Source: Burkholderia multivorans ATCC BAA-247 (GTDB lineage Bacteria > Pseudomonadota > Gammaproteobacteria > Burkholderiales > Burkholderiaceae). Taken from it: a stretch of 64,000 nt of DNA. The stretch spans positions 2,480,001 through 2,544,000 of the forward strand of contig NZ_CP009832.1 of assembly GCF_000959525.1 (NCBI RefSeq), written 5' to 3'. The first letter of the stretch is position 1. Every line of letters begins with the position of its first letter. A program made the translations under genes and the position numbers. Positions 55,349-64,000 of the stretch are shown here, in pieces. The notes beneath the pieces were generated by a model, which saw only the letters and a program-made list of their open reading frames with translations, was not told the origin of the DNA and ran no database searches.

Positions 55349-55726
55349 TTATTTCGGGACGTCCTGGCCCGGCGCGCTCGCCGTCGAGGCGGCCGCAGCG
55401 GACGCAGGCGCAGCCGGCGTCGATGCCGCCGAAACAGGTGCCGGTGCGGTCGCCACGCCGCCGAGCACGCCGGCCGACGGCGTCGACTTGTACGAGCCGA
55501 TGTACGTCAGCGCGAGCGTCGCGACGAAAAAGACCGTCGCCAGCACGGCGGTCGTGCGCGACAGAAAGTTCGCCGAACCGGTCGCGCCGAACAGGCTGCC
55601 CGAGGCACCGCTGCCGAAGGCGGCGCCCATGTCGGCGCCCTTGCCGTGCTGCAGCAGCACGAGTCCGATCACACCCAGTGCAGACAGCACTTGCACGACA
55701 ATAATCAGCGTCTTGAATAACAGCAT
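55349..55726 (-). CDS. secG: Preprotein translocase subunit SecG
   Basis: 125 residues, two TM helices (about 1-20, 50-72); SALGVIGLVLLQHGKGADMG and GATGSANFLSRTTA are the signature. Ala/Pro-rich C-terminal tail. ATG at 55726 chosen over an in-frame GTG three codons upstream. Part of SecYEG. Confidence 0.93.
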   Translation of the reverse strand: MLLFKTLIIVVQVLSALGVIGLVLLQHGKGADMGAAFGSGASGSLFGATGSANFLSRTTAVLATVFFVATLALTYIGSYKSTPSAGVLGGVATAPAPVSAASTPAAPASAAAASTASAPGQDVPK

Positions 55727-55798
55727 CACATCCACCCGATTGGATCGGGCGACCGGACTCGCCGGCCGCCGTCATGGTTCAATTCGATCGCCGACCGC

Positions 55799-56554
55799 TC
55801 AACGCGCGGCCCGGCAGATCGCCAGAAAATCTTCCGCCTTCAGCGACGCGCCGCCGATCAGGCCGCCGTCGATGTCCGGCTGTGCGAACAGTTCTTCCGC
55901 GTTGTCCGGCTTCACGCTGCCGCCGTACAGCACCGATACGTCGGCCGCACCCTTGGCCGCGAGCCGCGCGCGCAGGAATGCGTGCACGTCCTGCGCCTGC
56001 GCGGACGTCGCGCTCTTGCCAGTGCCGATCGCCCACACCGGTTCGTACGCGACGACGATGCGCGCGGCTTCGTCCGCGCTCAACACCGCGAGCACGGCAT
56101 CGAGCTGCGCGCCGACGACCTGCTCGGTCGCGCCCGATTCGCGCTGCTCGAGCGTCTCGCCGACGCAGACGACGGGCGTCAGCCCCGCGGCGAGTGCGCG
56201 CTGCGTCTTCGCCGCGACCGTCTCGTTGCGCTCGCCGTGATACGCGCGGCGCTCCGAGTGGCCGACGATCGCGTAGCACGCGCCGAATTCAGCGACCATC
56301 GCCGCCGCGACTTCGCCGGTGAACGCGCCCTGCTCGTGTGCCGACACGTCCTGCGCGCCCCACGCGATACGGCTGCCGCCGAGCTGCGCCTGAACCTGCG
56401 CGAGATACGGGAACGGCACGCACACGCCGATCGCCGTGTCGGCCGCCACGGCGCCCGCACCCTGCACCACTTCGTTCAGCAACGCCTGGTTGCCGGCCAG
56501 CCGGCCGTGCATCTTCCAGTTGCCGATCACCCGCTTTGTTCTCTGTTTCGACAT
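55799..56554 (-). CDS. tpiA: Triosephosphate isomerase
   Basis: 251 residues. Asn12 and Lys14 (GNWKMHG), His99 (IVGHSERR), Glu171 ([12 protein letters not shown]) are all present. Interconverts DHAP and GAP in glycolysis. Upstream of secG. Confidence 0.97.
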   Translation of the reverse strand: MSKQRTKRVIGNWKMHGRLAGNQALLNEVVQGAGAVAADTAIGVCVPFPYLAQVQAQLGGSRIAWGAQDVSAHEQGAFTGEVAAAMVAEFGACYAIVGHSERRAYHGERNETVAAKTQRALAAGLTPVVCVGETLEQRESGATEQVVGAQLDAVLAVLSADEAARIVVAYEPVWAIGTGKSATSAQAQDVHAFLRARLAAKGAADVSVLYGGSVKPDNAEELFAQPDIDGGLIGGASLKAEDFLAICRAAR

Positions 56555-56686
56555 CGTGTCTGTCTCGTCATCGACGTGCCGTGCGAGCCGGCCGTCAGGT
56601 TTGATCTGGCGAAGCAAACCCGCGATTTTACTGCGCGCGGCTTGAACCGGTCAAACCGCGCATGTCAAGTCCGGCAGCCGCGGCCG

Positions 56687-57706
56687 TTACGCGCTCGTAC
56701 CCCAATCGAGCACGATCTTGCCGATGTGCTCGCTGCTTTCCATCAGCGCATGCGCCTGCGCGGCCTCGGCGGCAGGCAGCACGCGATAGATGACGGGCTT
56801 GATGCGGCCGTCCTCGATCAGCGGCCACACGCGCGCCTTGAGCTGCGCCGCGATCTGCGCCTTGAACTCGACGGGCCGCGGACGCAGCGTCGAGCCCGTG
56901 ATCGTCAGCCGGCGGCGCAGGATCTCGCCGAGATTGACTTCTGCCTTGGCGCCGCCGAGCAGCGCGATGATCACGAGCCGCCCGCCGTCGGCCAGCGCGG
57001 AGAGTTCGCGCGGCACGTAGGAGCCCGCGACCATGTCGAGAATCACGTCGACGCCGCGATCGTTGGTCAGCGACTTCACGACTTCGACGAAGTCCTCGGT
57101 CTTGTAGTCGATCGCGCGCTCCGCGCCTAGCGCCTCGCACGCACGGCACTTCTCCGCCGTGCCCGCCGTCGCGAACACGCGAAAGCCGAGCGCATGCGCG
57201 ATCTGGATCGCCGTCACGCCGATGCCGCTCGAACCGCCCTGCACGAGCAGCGTTTCCTGCTCGCCGCCCTCGCCCGCGCCGAGCTGCGCGCGATCGAACA
57301 CGTTGCTCCACACGGTAAAGAACGTCTCGGGCAGCGACGCCGCTTCGATGTCGGTGAGGCCGCGCGGCACCGGCAGACACTGCAGCAGCGGCACGGTCGC
57401 GTATTCGGCATAGCCGCCGCCCGCGAGCAGCGCGCACACGCGGTCGCCGAGCTTCAGCCCGAACGGATTTAACGCGGCGTCGGACAGATCGCCGCCGACG
57501 ATTTCGCCCGCGATCTCGAGACCCGGCAGATCGGACGCGCCCGGCGGCGGCGCATACGCGCCCTTGCGCTGGAACACGTCGGGCCGGTTCACGCCGGACG
57601 CCGCCACCTTGATCAGCACTTCGCCGCGCTGCGGCTCGGGGCGCGGGCGCTCCGTCAGCTTCAGCACGTCGGGGGCGCCGAATTCGGTGATTTCGATCGC
57701 TTTCAT
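56687..57706 (-). CDS. NAD(P)H quinone oxidoreductase (PIG3/zeta-crystallin type)
   Basis: 339-residue zinc-free MDR: GroES-like domain (VNRPDVFQRKGAY) and Rossmann domain (VQGGSSGIGVTAIQIA). PIG3-type family; reduces quinones or enones with NADPH. Upstream of tpiA on the same strand, 132 bp away. Confidence 0.89.
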   Translation of the reverse strand: MKAIEITEFGAPDVLKLTERPRPEPQRGEVLIKVAASGVNRPDVFQRKGAYAPPPGASDLPGLEIAGEIVGGDLSDAALNPFGLKLGDRVCALLAGGGYAEYATVPLLQCLPVPRGLTDIEAASLPETFFTVWSNVFDRAQLGAGEGGEQETLLVQGGSSGIGVTAIQIAHALGFRVFATAGTAEKCRACEALGAERAIDYKTEDFVEVVKSLTNDRGVDVILDMVAGSYVPRELSALADGGRLVIIALLGGAKAEVNLGEILRRRLTITGSTLRPRPVEFKAQIAAQLKARVWPLIEDGRIKPVIYRVLPAAEAAQAHALMESSEHIGKIVLDWGTSA

Positions 57707-57795
57707 GGTTTCGTCGCTCCTGGGTCGGGATCGGATGCACGTCCGCCGCGCGCGGACGCATGGCCGGCGCTGCTGCGCCGCACAACGATGCTACA

Positions 57796-57833
57796 GAAAA
57801 AACGGCCGGCCCGCTTTCGCGCAGCCGGCCGTT
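57796..57833 (-). terminator. Terminator of pnp
   Basis: ACGGCCGGC/GCCGGCCGT stem (57802-57810, 57824-57832), followed on the minus strand by TTTTTTC. Confidence 0.92.
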
Positions 57834-57848
57834 CGTTCGCCGTTCCGC

Positions 57849-59996
57849 TTACTGCTGCGGCGGCGTATCCGACTGCGCCGCAGCCGCTGCTTCGTTCAGC
57901 AGCGCCTTCGCCGACAGACGCACGCGACCCTTCTCGTCCGTCTGGATCACCTTGACCTTCACCTGCTGACCTTCCTTCAGGTAGTCGTTGATGTCCTTCA
58001 CGCGCTCGTTGACGATTTCCGAGATGTGCAGCAGGCCGTCCTTGCCCGGCAGCAGGTTCACGATCGCGCCGAAATCGAGCAGCTTCAGCACCGTGCCTTC
58101 GTACACCTGGCCGACTTCGATCTCGGCCGTGATGTTCTCGATGCGCTTCTTCGCTTCGGCCATGCCTTCGCTGCTCGTGCTCGCGATCGTCACGACGCCG
58201 TCGTCGGAGATGTCGATCGTCGTGCCCGTTTCTTCGGTCAGCGCGCGGATCACCGAGCCGCCCTTGCCGATCACGTCGCGGATCTTTTCCGGGTTGATCT
58301 TGATCGTGATCATGCGCGGTGCGAATTCGGACAGCTGCGTGTTCGCGCCGGCCACCGCTTCCGTCATCTTGCCGAGGATGTGCATGCGGCCTTCCTTCGC
58401 CTGCGCGAGCGCGACCTGCATGATTTCCTTCGTGATGCCCTGGATCTTGATGTCCATCTGCAGCGCCGTCACGCCCTGCGCGGTGCCCGCGACCTTGAAG
58501 TCCATGTCGCCGAGGTGATCTTCGTCGCCGAGGATGTCGGTCAGCACCGCGAACTTGTTGCCTTCGAGGATCAGGCCCATCGCGATGCCCGCGACGTGCG
58601 CCTTCATCGGCACGCCGGCGTCCATCAGCGCGAGGCAGCCGCCGCACACCGATGCCATCGACGACGAACCGTTCGACTCGGTGATTTCCGACACGACGCG
58701 AATCGAGTAGCCGAACTCTTCGGCGCTCGGCAGGCATGCGACGAGCGCGCGCTTCGCGAGGCGGCCGTGACCGATCTCGCGGCGCTTCGGCGAGCCGACG
58801 CGGCCCGTTTCGCCGGTCGCGAACGGCGGCATGTTGTAGTGGAGCATGAAGCGCTCGCGGTATTCGCCTTCGAGCGCGTCGATGATCTGCTCGTCACCCT
58901 TCGTGCCGAGCGTCGCGACGACGAGCGCCTGCGTCTCGCCGCGCGTGAACAGCGCGGAGCCGTGCGTGCGCGGCAGCACGCCCGTGCGGATCTCGATCGG
59001 ACGCACGGTGCGCGTGTCGCGGCCGTCGATACGCGGCTCGCCGTTCAGGATCTGGCCGCGGACGATCTTCGCTTCGAGATCGAACAGGATGTTGCCGACC
59101 GTGGCCTTGTCGGCCGCGACCGTGCCGGCCGCCAGCGCATCCTCTTCCAGCTTCGCGGACGTCGCTGCGTACACTTCCTTCAGCTTCGTCGAACGCGCCT
59201 GCTTGTCGCGGATCTGGTACGCGGCGAGCAGTTCCGGCTGCGCGATTTCCGTCACGCGGGCGATCAGCGCCTCGTCCTTCGGCGCCGGCTGCCAGTCCCA
59301 CTCGGGCTTGCCGCCGTCGCGCACGAGTTCGTGGATCGCGTCGATCGCGGTTTGCATCTGCTCGTGGCCGAACACGACCGCGCCGAGCATCACCTCTTCC
59401 GGCAGTTGATCGGCTTCCGATTCGACCATCAGCACCGCACGCTCGGTGCCGGCGACGACGAGGTCGAGACGCGAGGACTTGAGCTGCTCGCGGGTCGGGT
59501 TCAGCACGTACTGGTCGTTCACGTACGCGACGCGCGCAGCGCCGACCGGGCCGTTGAACGGCAGGCCGGACACGGCGAGCGCGGCCGATGCGCCGATCAG
59601 CGCGGGGATGTCGGCCGGGATTTCCGGGTTCACCGACAGCACGTGGATCACGACCTGCACTTCGTTGTAGAAGCCTTCCGGGAACAGCGGGCGCAGCGGA
59701 CGGTCGATCAGGCGCGACGTCAGCGTTTCGTGTTCCGACGGACGACCTTCGCGACGGAAGAAGCCGCCCGGGATCTTGCCGGCCGAATAGGTCTTTTCGA
59801 TGTAGTCGACGGTCAGCGGGAAGAAGTCCTGGCCGGGCTTCGCCGACTTCGCGCCGACGACGGTCGCGAGCACGACGGTGTCCTCGACGTCGACGATCAC
59901 CGCGCCGCTCGCCTGGCGCGCGATTTCGCCGGTTTCGAGGCGCACCTTGTGCTGGCCCCACTGGAATTCCTTCACGACCTTGTTGAACATGGACAT
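57849..59996 (-). CDS. pnp: Polyribonucleotide nucleotidyltransferase (PNPase)
   Basis: 715 residues: two RNase PH domains (about 1-145, 310-540), then KH (about 555-615) and S1 (about 620-690) RNA-binding domains. ATG at 59996 has AAAGGAGC; the frame is open 15 codons upstream. Phosphorolytic 3'-5' exoribonuclease of the degradosome. Downstream of rpsO. Confidence 0.97.
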   Translation of the reverse strand: MSMFNKVVKEFQWGQHKVRLETGEIARQASGAVIVDVEDTVVLATVVGAKSAKPGQDFFPLTVDYIEKTYSAGKIPGGFFRREGRPSEHETLTSRLIDRPLRPLFPEGFYNEVQVVIHVLSVNPEIPADIPALIGASAALAVSGLPFNGPVGAARVAYVNDQYVLNPTREQLKSSRLDLVVAGTERAVLMVESEADQLPEEVMLGAVVFGHEQMQTAIDAIHELVRDGGKPEWDWQPAPKDEALIARVTEIAQPELLAAYQIRDKQARSTKLKEVYAATSAKLEEDALAAGTVAADKATVGNILFDLEAKIVRGQILNGEPRIDGRDTRTVRPIEIRTGVLPRTHGSALFTRGETQALVVATLGTKGDEQIIDALEGEYRERFMLHYNMPPFATGETGRVGSPKRREIGHGRLAKRALVACLPSAEEFGYSIRVVSEITESNGSSSMASVCGGCLALMDAGVPMKAHVAGIAMGLILEGNKFAVLTDILGDEDHLGDMDFKVAGTAQGVTALQMDIKIQGITKEIMQVALAQAKEGRMHILGKMTEAVAGANTQLSEFAPRMITIKINPEKIRDVIGKGGSVIRALTEETGTTIDISDDGVVTIASTSSEGMAEAKKRIENITAEIEVGQVYEGTVLKLLDFGAIVNLLPGKDGLLHISEIVNERVKDINDYLKEGQQVKVKVIQTDEKGRVRLSAKALLNEAAAAAQSDTPPQQ

Positions 59997-60095
59997 GGTT
60001 GCTCCTTTGTATTCATGCATTTCGTTCGCCGCGCCGGTCATCCCGCGCGGCGGCGTCCCGACCGAATCACCCGGAGCAAGGTGTGTTTTTTATGC

Positions 60096-60135
60096 CATTC
60101 CAGCGCGGCGCTCGCAAAGCGCGCGCGCTGGAATG
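60096..60135 (-). promoter_or_regulatory. pnp leader hairpin (possible RNase III/PNPase autoregulatory site)
   Basis: 12-bp perfect inverted repeat CATTCCAGCGCG/CGCGCTGGAATG (60096-60107, 60124-60135) with an inner GCGCT/AGCGC stem. No T tract, so not a terminator. In E. coli the pnp leader forms a double-stranded region cut by RNase III, letting PNPase degrade its own mRNA; position and structure suggest the same. Confidence 0.65.
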
Positions 60136-60225
60136 ACACAAATCCCGACCCCGGTATCGATCGTTGCGGCAGCCCGCCGAGAACGGCCTGACTGCCTGCG
60201 GTGCGCGTGACGCTACGCACCGCGC

Positions 60226-60264
60226 AAAAACAAAATGCCTGCATCAGCGGACTGACACAGGCAT
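60226..60264 (-). terminator. rpsO terminator
   Basis: Minus-strand stem ATGCCTGTGTCAG/CTGATGCAGGCAT (60235-60247, 60252-60264; two G-U pairs) then TTTGTTTTT. Separates or attenuates rpsO from pnp. Confidence 0.88.
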
Positions 60265-60289
60265 CTTGCTGGCGGCAATCGCCCCGCGA

Positions 60290-60559
60290 TTACTTACGCA
60301 GACCCAGCTTCTCGATCAGCGCGCGGTAACGGTCGGCATCCTTGCCCTTGAGGTAGTCGAGCAGCTTGCGGCGACGGCTCACCATGCGCAGCAGGCCGCG
60401 GCGGCTGTGGTGATCCTTCGCGTGGGTCTTGAAGTGACCCGTCAGTTCGACGATACGTGCGGTCAGCAGTGCGACCTGGACTTCGGGCGAACCCGTGTCG
60501 TTGGTACCGCGGGCGAACTGAGCAACGACTTCCGACTTCTTGATATCTGCAACAGACAT
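60290..60559 (-). CDS. rpsO: 30S ribosomal protein S15
   Basis: 89 residues; [15 protein letters not shown] and [20 protein letters not shown] signatures. ATG at 60559 with AAAGGAAA. Binds 16S central domain. Followed by pnp. Confidence 0.98.
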   Translation of the reverse strand: MSVADIKKSEVVAQFARGTNDTGSPEVQVALLTARIVELTGHFKTHAKDHHSRRGLLRMVSRRRKLLDYLKGKDADRYRALIEKLGLRK

Positions 60560-60667
60560 GTGATTTCCTTTCAAACTAAACAGGCGGACACGGAAGAACG
60601 GCCGTGCCGTGACTTACAACCGGCGCGCATTGTAGCACAACTCCGCGTCGCGCCTAAGCGCTTGCGG

Positions 60668-61927
60668 TCACGGGCGCTTCATCGAGCAGGTCGACAGCGC
60701 CTCCGTGCGCGCCGCCGGCACGGCGAGCACGGTCCGGAACCCGTACCCCGAGCCTTCGTTGTCGAAGCGCACGCCCGGCGTGCCCGCCTTGTCCATTTCC
60801 ATCACATAAAGGGGCTGGATCAGCTGGTGGTCCTGCGCGCGCATCCGCACCGGATGAAAGCCGTCGTCGAACGACAGTCCCTCCAGCGCACGCGCGACGG
60901 CGACCGGGTCGGCCGAGCGCGCGCGGTCGATCGCGGCGGCGAGCATTTCGATCATCTCGCTCATGCGCCGCACCGGGTAGTCGTCCTGCGCCGCCGGAAA
61001 ACGGGCGCGGAACGCACGGTAGAACGCGTCGGATTTCGCGCCGCCGACGTTCGGATGCCAGTCGGCGACCGCCACCACGCGCGCGACGCCCGCGTCGCCG
61101 AGCGCGGCCGGCGCGCCGAGGCTGTTGCCGTAGAACGTGTAGAACTTCGCGTTCAGCCCCTGCTCGCGCGCCGCCTTCACGAGCAGCGTCAGATCGTTGC
61201 CCCAGTTGCCGGTGACGACCGCGTCGGCGCCGCTCGCGCGAATCTTCGCGACATACGGCGAGAAATCCTTGATGCGGCCGATCGGATGGAATTCGTCGCC
61301 GACGATGCGCACGTCCGCACGGCGCGCCGCGAGCGTCTGCCGCGCGAGCGCGCTGACGTCGCGCCCGAAGCTGTAGTCCTGGTTCAGCAGGTACACGTTG
61401 CGCAGCGCCGGGTCGCGCGCCATCACGTCGGCCAGCGCGGCCATCCGCATGCCCGCGTGCGCGTCGAAGCGAAAGTGCCAGAAGCTGCAGCGCGCGCCGG
61501 TCAGCGCCGGATCGTCGGCCGAATAGTTCAGGAACAGCATGCGGTTGTCGGGATCGCGCGCATTCTGCTTGTCGAGCGCCGCCACGAGCGCGGCCGCGAC
61601 GGCCGAGCTGTTGCCCTGCGCGACGAAGCCGATGTGCCGGTCGGCGGCCGCGCGCAGCTGCATCAGCGCCTCTTCGGGGCTGCCCTTGCTGTCGAGTACG
61701 ACGAGCTCGAGCGGATGCGCGCCGTCGCGCAGCTTCACGCCGCCCGCCGCGTTAACCTGCTCGACACCGAACCGCAGGTTGCGCTCGACCGCCGCCCCCG
61801 CATTCGCGAACGGCCCGGACATCCCTTCGATCAGCGCGATCCGCACCGGCTCGCCGCCCGCGAACGCGGACGCCGCGATCGTCCATCCGGCGCTCCATGC
61901 GAGCGCGCAACGCTTCCATCCGTGCAT
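60668..61927 (-). CDS. ABC transporter substrate-binding protein (branched-chain amino-acid type)
   Basis: 419 residues with signal peptide (about 1-23). LivJ-like periplasmic-binding fold: RIALIEGMSGPFANAGAAVERN and a YLLNQDYSFGRD hinge. No permease or ATPase gene nearby, so it is an orphan. Ligand unknown. Confidence 0.87.
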   Translation of the reverse strand: MHGWKRCALAWSAGWTIAASAFAGGEPVRIALIEGMSGPFANAGAAVERNLRFGVEQVNAAGGVKLRDGAHPLELVVLDSKGSPEEALMQLRAAADRHIGFVAQGNSSAVAAALVAALDKQNARDPDNRMLFLNYSADDPALTGARCSFWHFRFDAHAGMRMAALADVMARDPALRNVYLLNQDYSFGRDVSALARQTLAARRADVRIVGDEFHPIGRIKDFSPYVAKIRASGADAVVTGNWGNDLTLLVKAAREQGLNAKFYTFYGNSLGAPAALGDAGVARVVAVADWHPNVGGAKSDAFYRAFRARFPAAQDDYPVRRMSEMIEMLAAAIDRARSADPVAVARALEGLSFDDGFHPVRMRAQDHQLIQPLYVMEMDKAGTPGVRFDNEGSGYGFRTVLAVPAARTEALSTCSMKRP

Positions 61928-62102
61928 CGGTTTTCCGCCCTTCGATCCGTTCCGAGAAGCGCCGAATCATAGGCCCGCTGCCCGCGCGCCGGCAAGCGGC
62001 CGGCCGCGTCGCCGATCCGCACCGATTTTTTCCAACGCCGCGCGCCGGCGCGCGCCGTCCGTGATACAACTGGACTGTTTTCCCGTGTACTGGAGAATCC
62101 CG

Positions 62103-62615
62103 ATGCGCATTCGCATTCCCGCGCGCCTGCCGGTCCTGCTCGCCTGTGCGGCGGCGCTGCTGGCCGGTTGCGCGCAACCGTGGCAGCAATACCAGGCCGG
62201 TCAGGACTCGTCGGCGATCGTCGCCCGCATGGGCCCGCCGCGCGAGATCTACGACCTGCCCGACGGCGGCAAGCGGCTGATGTGGCCGACGCAGCCGATG
62301 GGCGAAATCACCGTCGCGGCCGACGTCGACGCGGCGGGCAAGATCGTCAACGTCCGCCAGGTGCTGCAGCCGAGCGAGTTCTATCGCGCCGAGATCGGCA
62401 AGTGGACGAAGACGGACGTGCTCGTCAACTTCGGCCGCCCGGTCGAGACGTCGTATTTCCCGCTGATGAAGCGCGAGGTGTGGACGTACCGGTATCTCGA
62501 GGACAACGTCTGGTACCTGATGTACAGCTTCTATTTCGATCCGCAGGGCATTCTGCGCATGACGCAAAAGACGCCCGATCCGCTGCACGACCCCGATCGC
62601 CGCAATCTGTTCTGA
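62103..62615 (+). CDS. Lipoprotein
   Basis: 170 residues. Lipobox LAGC with Cys23 after a 22-residue signal peptide. The mature part is a compact alpha/beta domain with a WTKTDVLVNFGRPVETSYF stretch resembling OmlA/SmpA folds; no catalytic motif. Followed by a terminator. Confidence 0.85.
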   Translation: MRIRIPARLPVLLACAAALLAGCAQPWQQYQAGQDSSAIVARMGPPREIYDLPDGGKRLMWPTQPMGEITVAADVDAAGKIVNVRQVLQPSEFYRAEIGKWTKTDVLVNFGRPVETSYFPLMKREVWTYRYLEDNVWYLMYSFYFDPQGILRMTQKTPDPLHDPDRRNLF

Positions 62616-62659
62616 ATCGCGCCGATTCATTTCCGGACGATTTTTCCGCCGCTTTTTCG

Positions 62660-62705
62660 AAATGGCCATTCACAAGCGATCGTGAATGGCCATTTGCTTT
62701 ATTTC
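62660..62705 (+). terminator. Terminator after lipoprotein gene
   Basis: 14-bp perfect stem AAATGGCCATTCAC/GTGAATGGCCATTT (62660-62673, 62682-62695) followed by GCTTTATTT. Confidence 0.85.
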
Positions 62706-62995
62706 ACCGCTCGATTCAATCGCGCGTCGCAGCTTTCGCGTGCTCGCGGCCGCGCGTTCGGCCGCGACGCTTTGTATGGCGGGCTTCCCGCGGCGACCGC
62801 CGTCGTCGCGATTGCATGCGTTGCTTTGGTGCGCCGATGCACCTCGATACGTCAATTTGAAACAATTTGTTTCTCCTCACCCGAAGCGCTAGGGCATACC
62901 CCTAATATCAGTCGAAACCAACCTTTCAATTCAGAAAGCATGTCGATGCGTCGCTTTGAGCGATATTTCTCTGTCTCGATATAAAAGGAGTCCTG
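62706..62995. other. Intergenic region upstream of carbonic anhydrase gene
   Basis: 290 bp, GC-rich first half then AT-richer second half. No ORF is convincing. The lower-GC part presumably holds the promoter; a TAATAT (62903-62908) and CTTTC/GAAAG repeat are visible but no clear -35. AAAAGGAG precedes the gene. Confidence 0.5.
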
Positions 62996-63637
62996 ATGAA
63001 CCGCCCCAAGAGCATGCTGGTTGCCAACATCGCCTGGGCCCGCGAAACGCGCGAACGCACGCCCGGCTTCTTCGACGCGCTCGCGCGCGGGCAGAACCCG
63101 CGCGTGCTGTGGATCGGCTGCGCGGACAGCCGCGTGCCGGCCGAGACGATCACGCATTGCGCGCCCGGCGAACTGTTCGTTCATCGCAACATCGCGAACC
63201 TGTTCCATCCGGACGACGACAACGCCGCGAGCGTGCTCGAATACGCGGTGCGCGTGCTCGCAGTCGATCACGTGATCGTCTGCGGTCACTACGGATGCGG
63301 CGGCGTACGCGCATCGCTGCTGCCGCCGCCCGCCGATCTGCCGCACGTCGCGCGCCGGATCGCACCGCTCTGCTCGCTCGCGCGGCGCCATCGTCACGAG
63401 CTCGACGGGCTCGACGATGCGGCCGCCGCCGATCGCCTCGCGGAGCTGAACGTGCTCGAGCAGGTGCGGCTGCTGCGCGCGTCGCCGATCGTGCGCGAAC
63501 GCGAACGGCCACCGCTCGTACACGGCTGGATCTTCTCTCTCGCCGACGGCCGCCTGAAGGAGCTCGATTCCGGATATGCGGCCGCCGCCGCCGATCCCGC
63601 CGCCGCCCCGGCCGCGATGGCCGACGCGCTCGGCTGA
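62996..63637 (+). CDS. can: Beta-carbonic anhydrase
   Basis: 213 residues. Zinc ligands Cys42, His98 and Cys101 ([17 protein letters not shown]) with Asp44/Arg46 dyad. Hydrates CO2 to bicarbonate. Start has AAAGGAG. Followed after 32 bp by a SulP transporter, a common bicarbonate-handling pair. Confidence 0.93.
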   Translation: MNRPKSMLVANIAWARETRERTPGFFDALARGQNPRVLWIGCADSRVPAETITHCAPGELFVHRNIANLFHPDDDNAASVLEYAVRVLAVDHVIVCGHYGCGGVRASLLPPPADLPHVARRIAPLCSLARRHRHELDGLDDAAAADRLAELNVLEQVRLLRASPIVRERERPPLVHGWIFSLADGRLKELDSGYAAAAADPAAAPAAMADALG

Positions 63638-63669
63638 TGCCCCTTTCCTCGCCCTCAACATCGCCCATC

Positions 63670-64000
63670 ATGAAACTCAACGAGCGTCTCTCCACCGTGC
63701 CGCGCGACATCGTCGCCGGCATTGTCGTATTCCTCGTCGCGCTGCCGCTCTGCCTCGGCATCGCGAATGCCTCCGGCGTCGAACCGTTCGCCGGACTGAT
63801 GTCGGGCATCGTCGGCGGCATCGTCGTCGCGCTGCTGAGCGGCTCGTCGCTGTCCGTCAGCGGGCCGGCGGCCGGCCTCGTCGTGATCGTCGTCGACGGC
63901 ATCGCGCAGCTCGGCAGCTTCTCCGCGTTCCTGCTCGCCGTGCTGCTGTCCGGCGTACTGCAGTTCGTGTTCGGCATGCTGCGCGCCGGGCGCTTCGCCG
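63670..64000 (+). CDS. SulP-family anion (probable bicarbonate/sulfate) transporter, 5' part
   Basis: 110 residues visible before the window edge: TM helices with [23 protein letters not shown] and [19 protein letters not shown], typical of SulP TM1-TM3. Pairing with carbonic anhydrase suggests bicarbonate transport. 3' end outside window. Confidence 0.88.
   Translation, partial: MKLNERLSTVPRDIVAGIVVFLVALPLCLGIANASGVEPFAGLMSGIVGGIVVALLSGSSLSVSGPAAGLVVIVVDGIAQLGSFSAFLLAVLLSGVLQFVFGMLRAGRFA

Noticed and set aside
57564-60191. Plus-strand frame of 875 codons
   Set aside because: Antisense to pnp.

Overview
The window is high-GC chromosomal DNA from a betaproteobacterium, almost certainly Burkholderia sensu lato (large chromosome). 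The evidence is the rRNA sequences, the order tpiA-secG-tRNA-Leu-nuoA..N-DUF2818-Nudix, a bfr-murI-bfd-tonB-exbBD block, and Burkholderiales-typical families (DUF2863, DUF3563, DUF1178, DUF2818). Genus is secure from the sequence; species is not.

Layout. (1) 1-10.8 kb is an iron block: the end of bacterioferritin, murI, bfd under a Fur-box promoter, a tiny membrane ORF, tonB-exbB-exbD, a divergent lysR/pirin pair, an SRPBCC protein, hemP under a second Fur-box promoter with a structured RNA candidate in its 3' region, and the ferrous-iron uptake operon ftrABCD behind a third Fur-like site. (2) 10.9-18.7 kb holds housekeeping and metabolic genes: uvrB, an aromatic aminotransferase, 3-hydroxybutyrate dehydrogenase, an aldo/keto reductase, rlmJ, a 48-aa DUF3563 gene and a CueR-type regulator. 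(3) 18.9-24.6 kb is a complete minus-strand rRNA operon (16S, tRNA-Ile, tRNA-Ala, 23S, 5S) with two tandem promoters, two boxA elements, a 16S processing stem and a terminator. (4) 24.7-39.7 kb is mixed: DUF2863, a LuxR-type response regulator, an orphan CbiM-like permease, a Lys-tailed exported protein, an M14 carboxypeptidase, yaaA, an orphan PIN protein, an aminotransferase, two GSTs, an enoyl-CoA hydratase and a four-gene acyl-CoA dehydrogenase/MaoC operon. (5) 39.8-55.0 kb is the complete 14-gene complex I operon plus DUF2818, preceded by tRNA-Leu, secG and tpiA. (6) 56.7-64 kb has a quinone oxidoreductase, pnp and rpsO with a likely autoregulatory leader, a branched-chain amino-acid type binding protein, a lipoprotein, and a beta-carbonic anhydrase followed by the start of a SulP transporter.

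How the genes work together. The first block joins iron storage (Bfr), release (Bfd), energised outer-membrane import (TonB-ExbBD), haem uptake (HemP) and ferrous iron import (FtrABCD), with Fur-like sites at three promoters. The nuo operon makes NADH:ubiquinone oxidoreductase. The fatty-acid operon looks like one or two oxidation/hydration steps on an unidentified acyl-CoA. The window has no prophage, insertion sequence, CRISPR array or genomic island. The best leads for new biology are small: the 20-residue ORF before tonB, the RNA after hemP, DUF2818 coupled to nuoN, the DUF3563 micro-protein, the palindrome over the pirin promoter, and the pnp leader hairpin.
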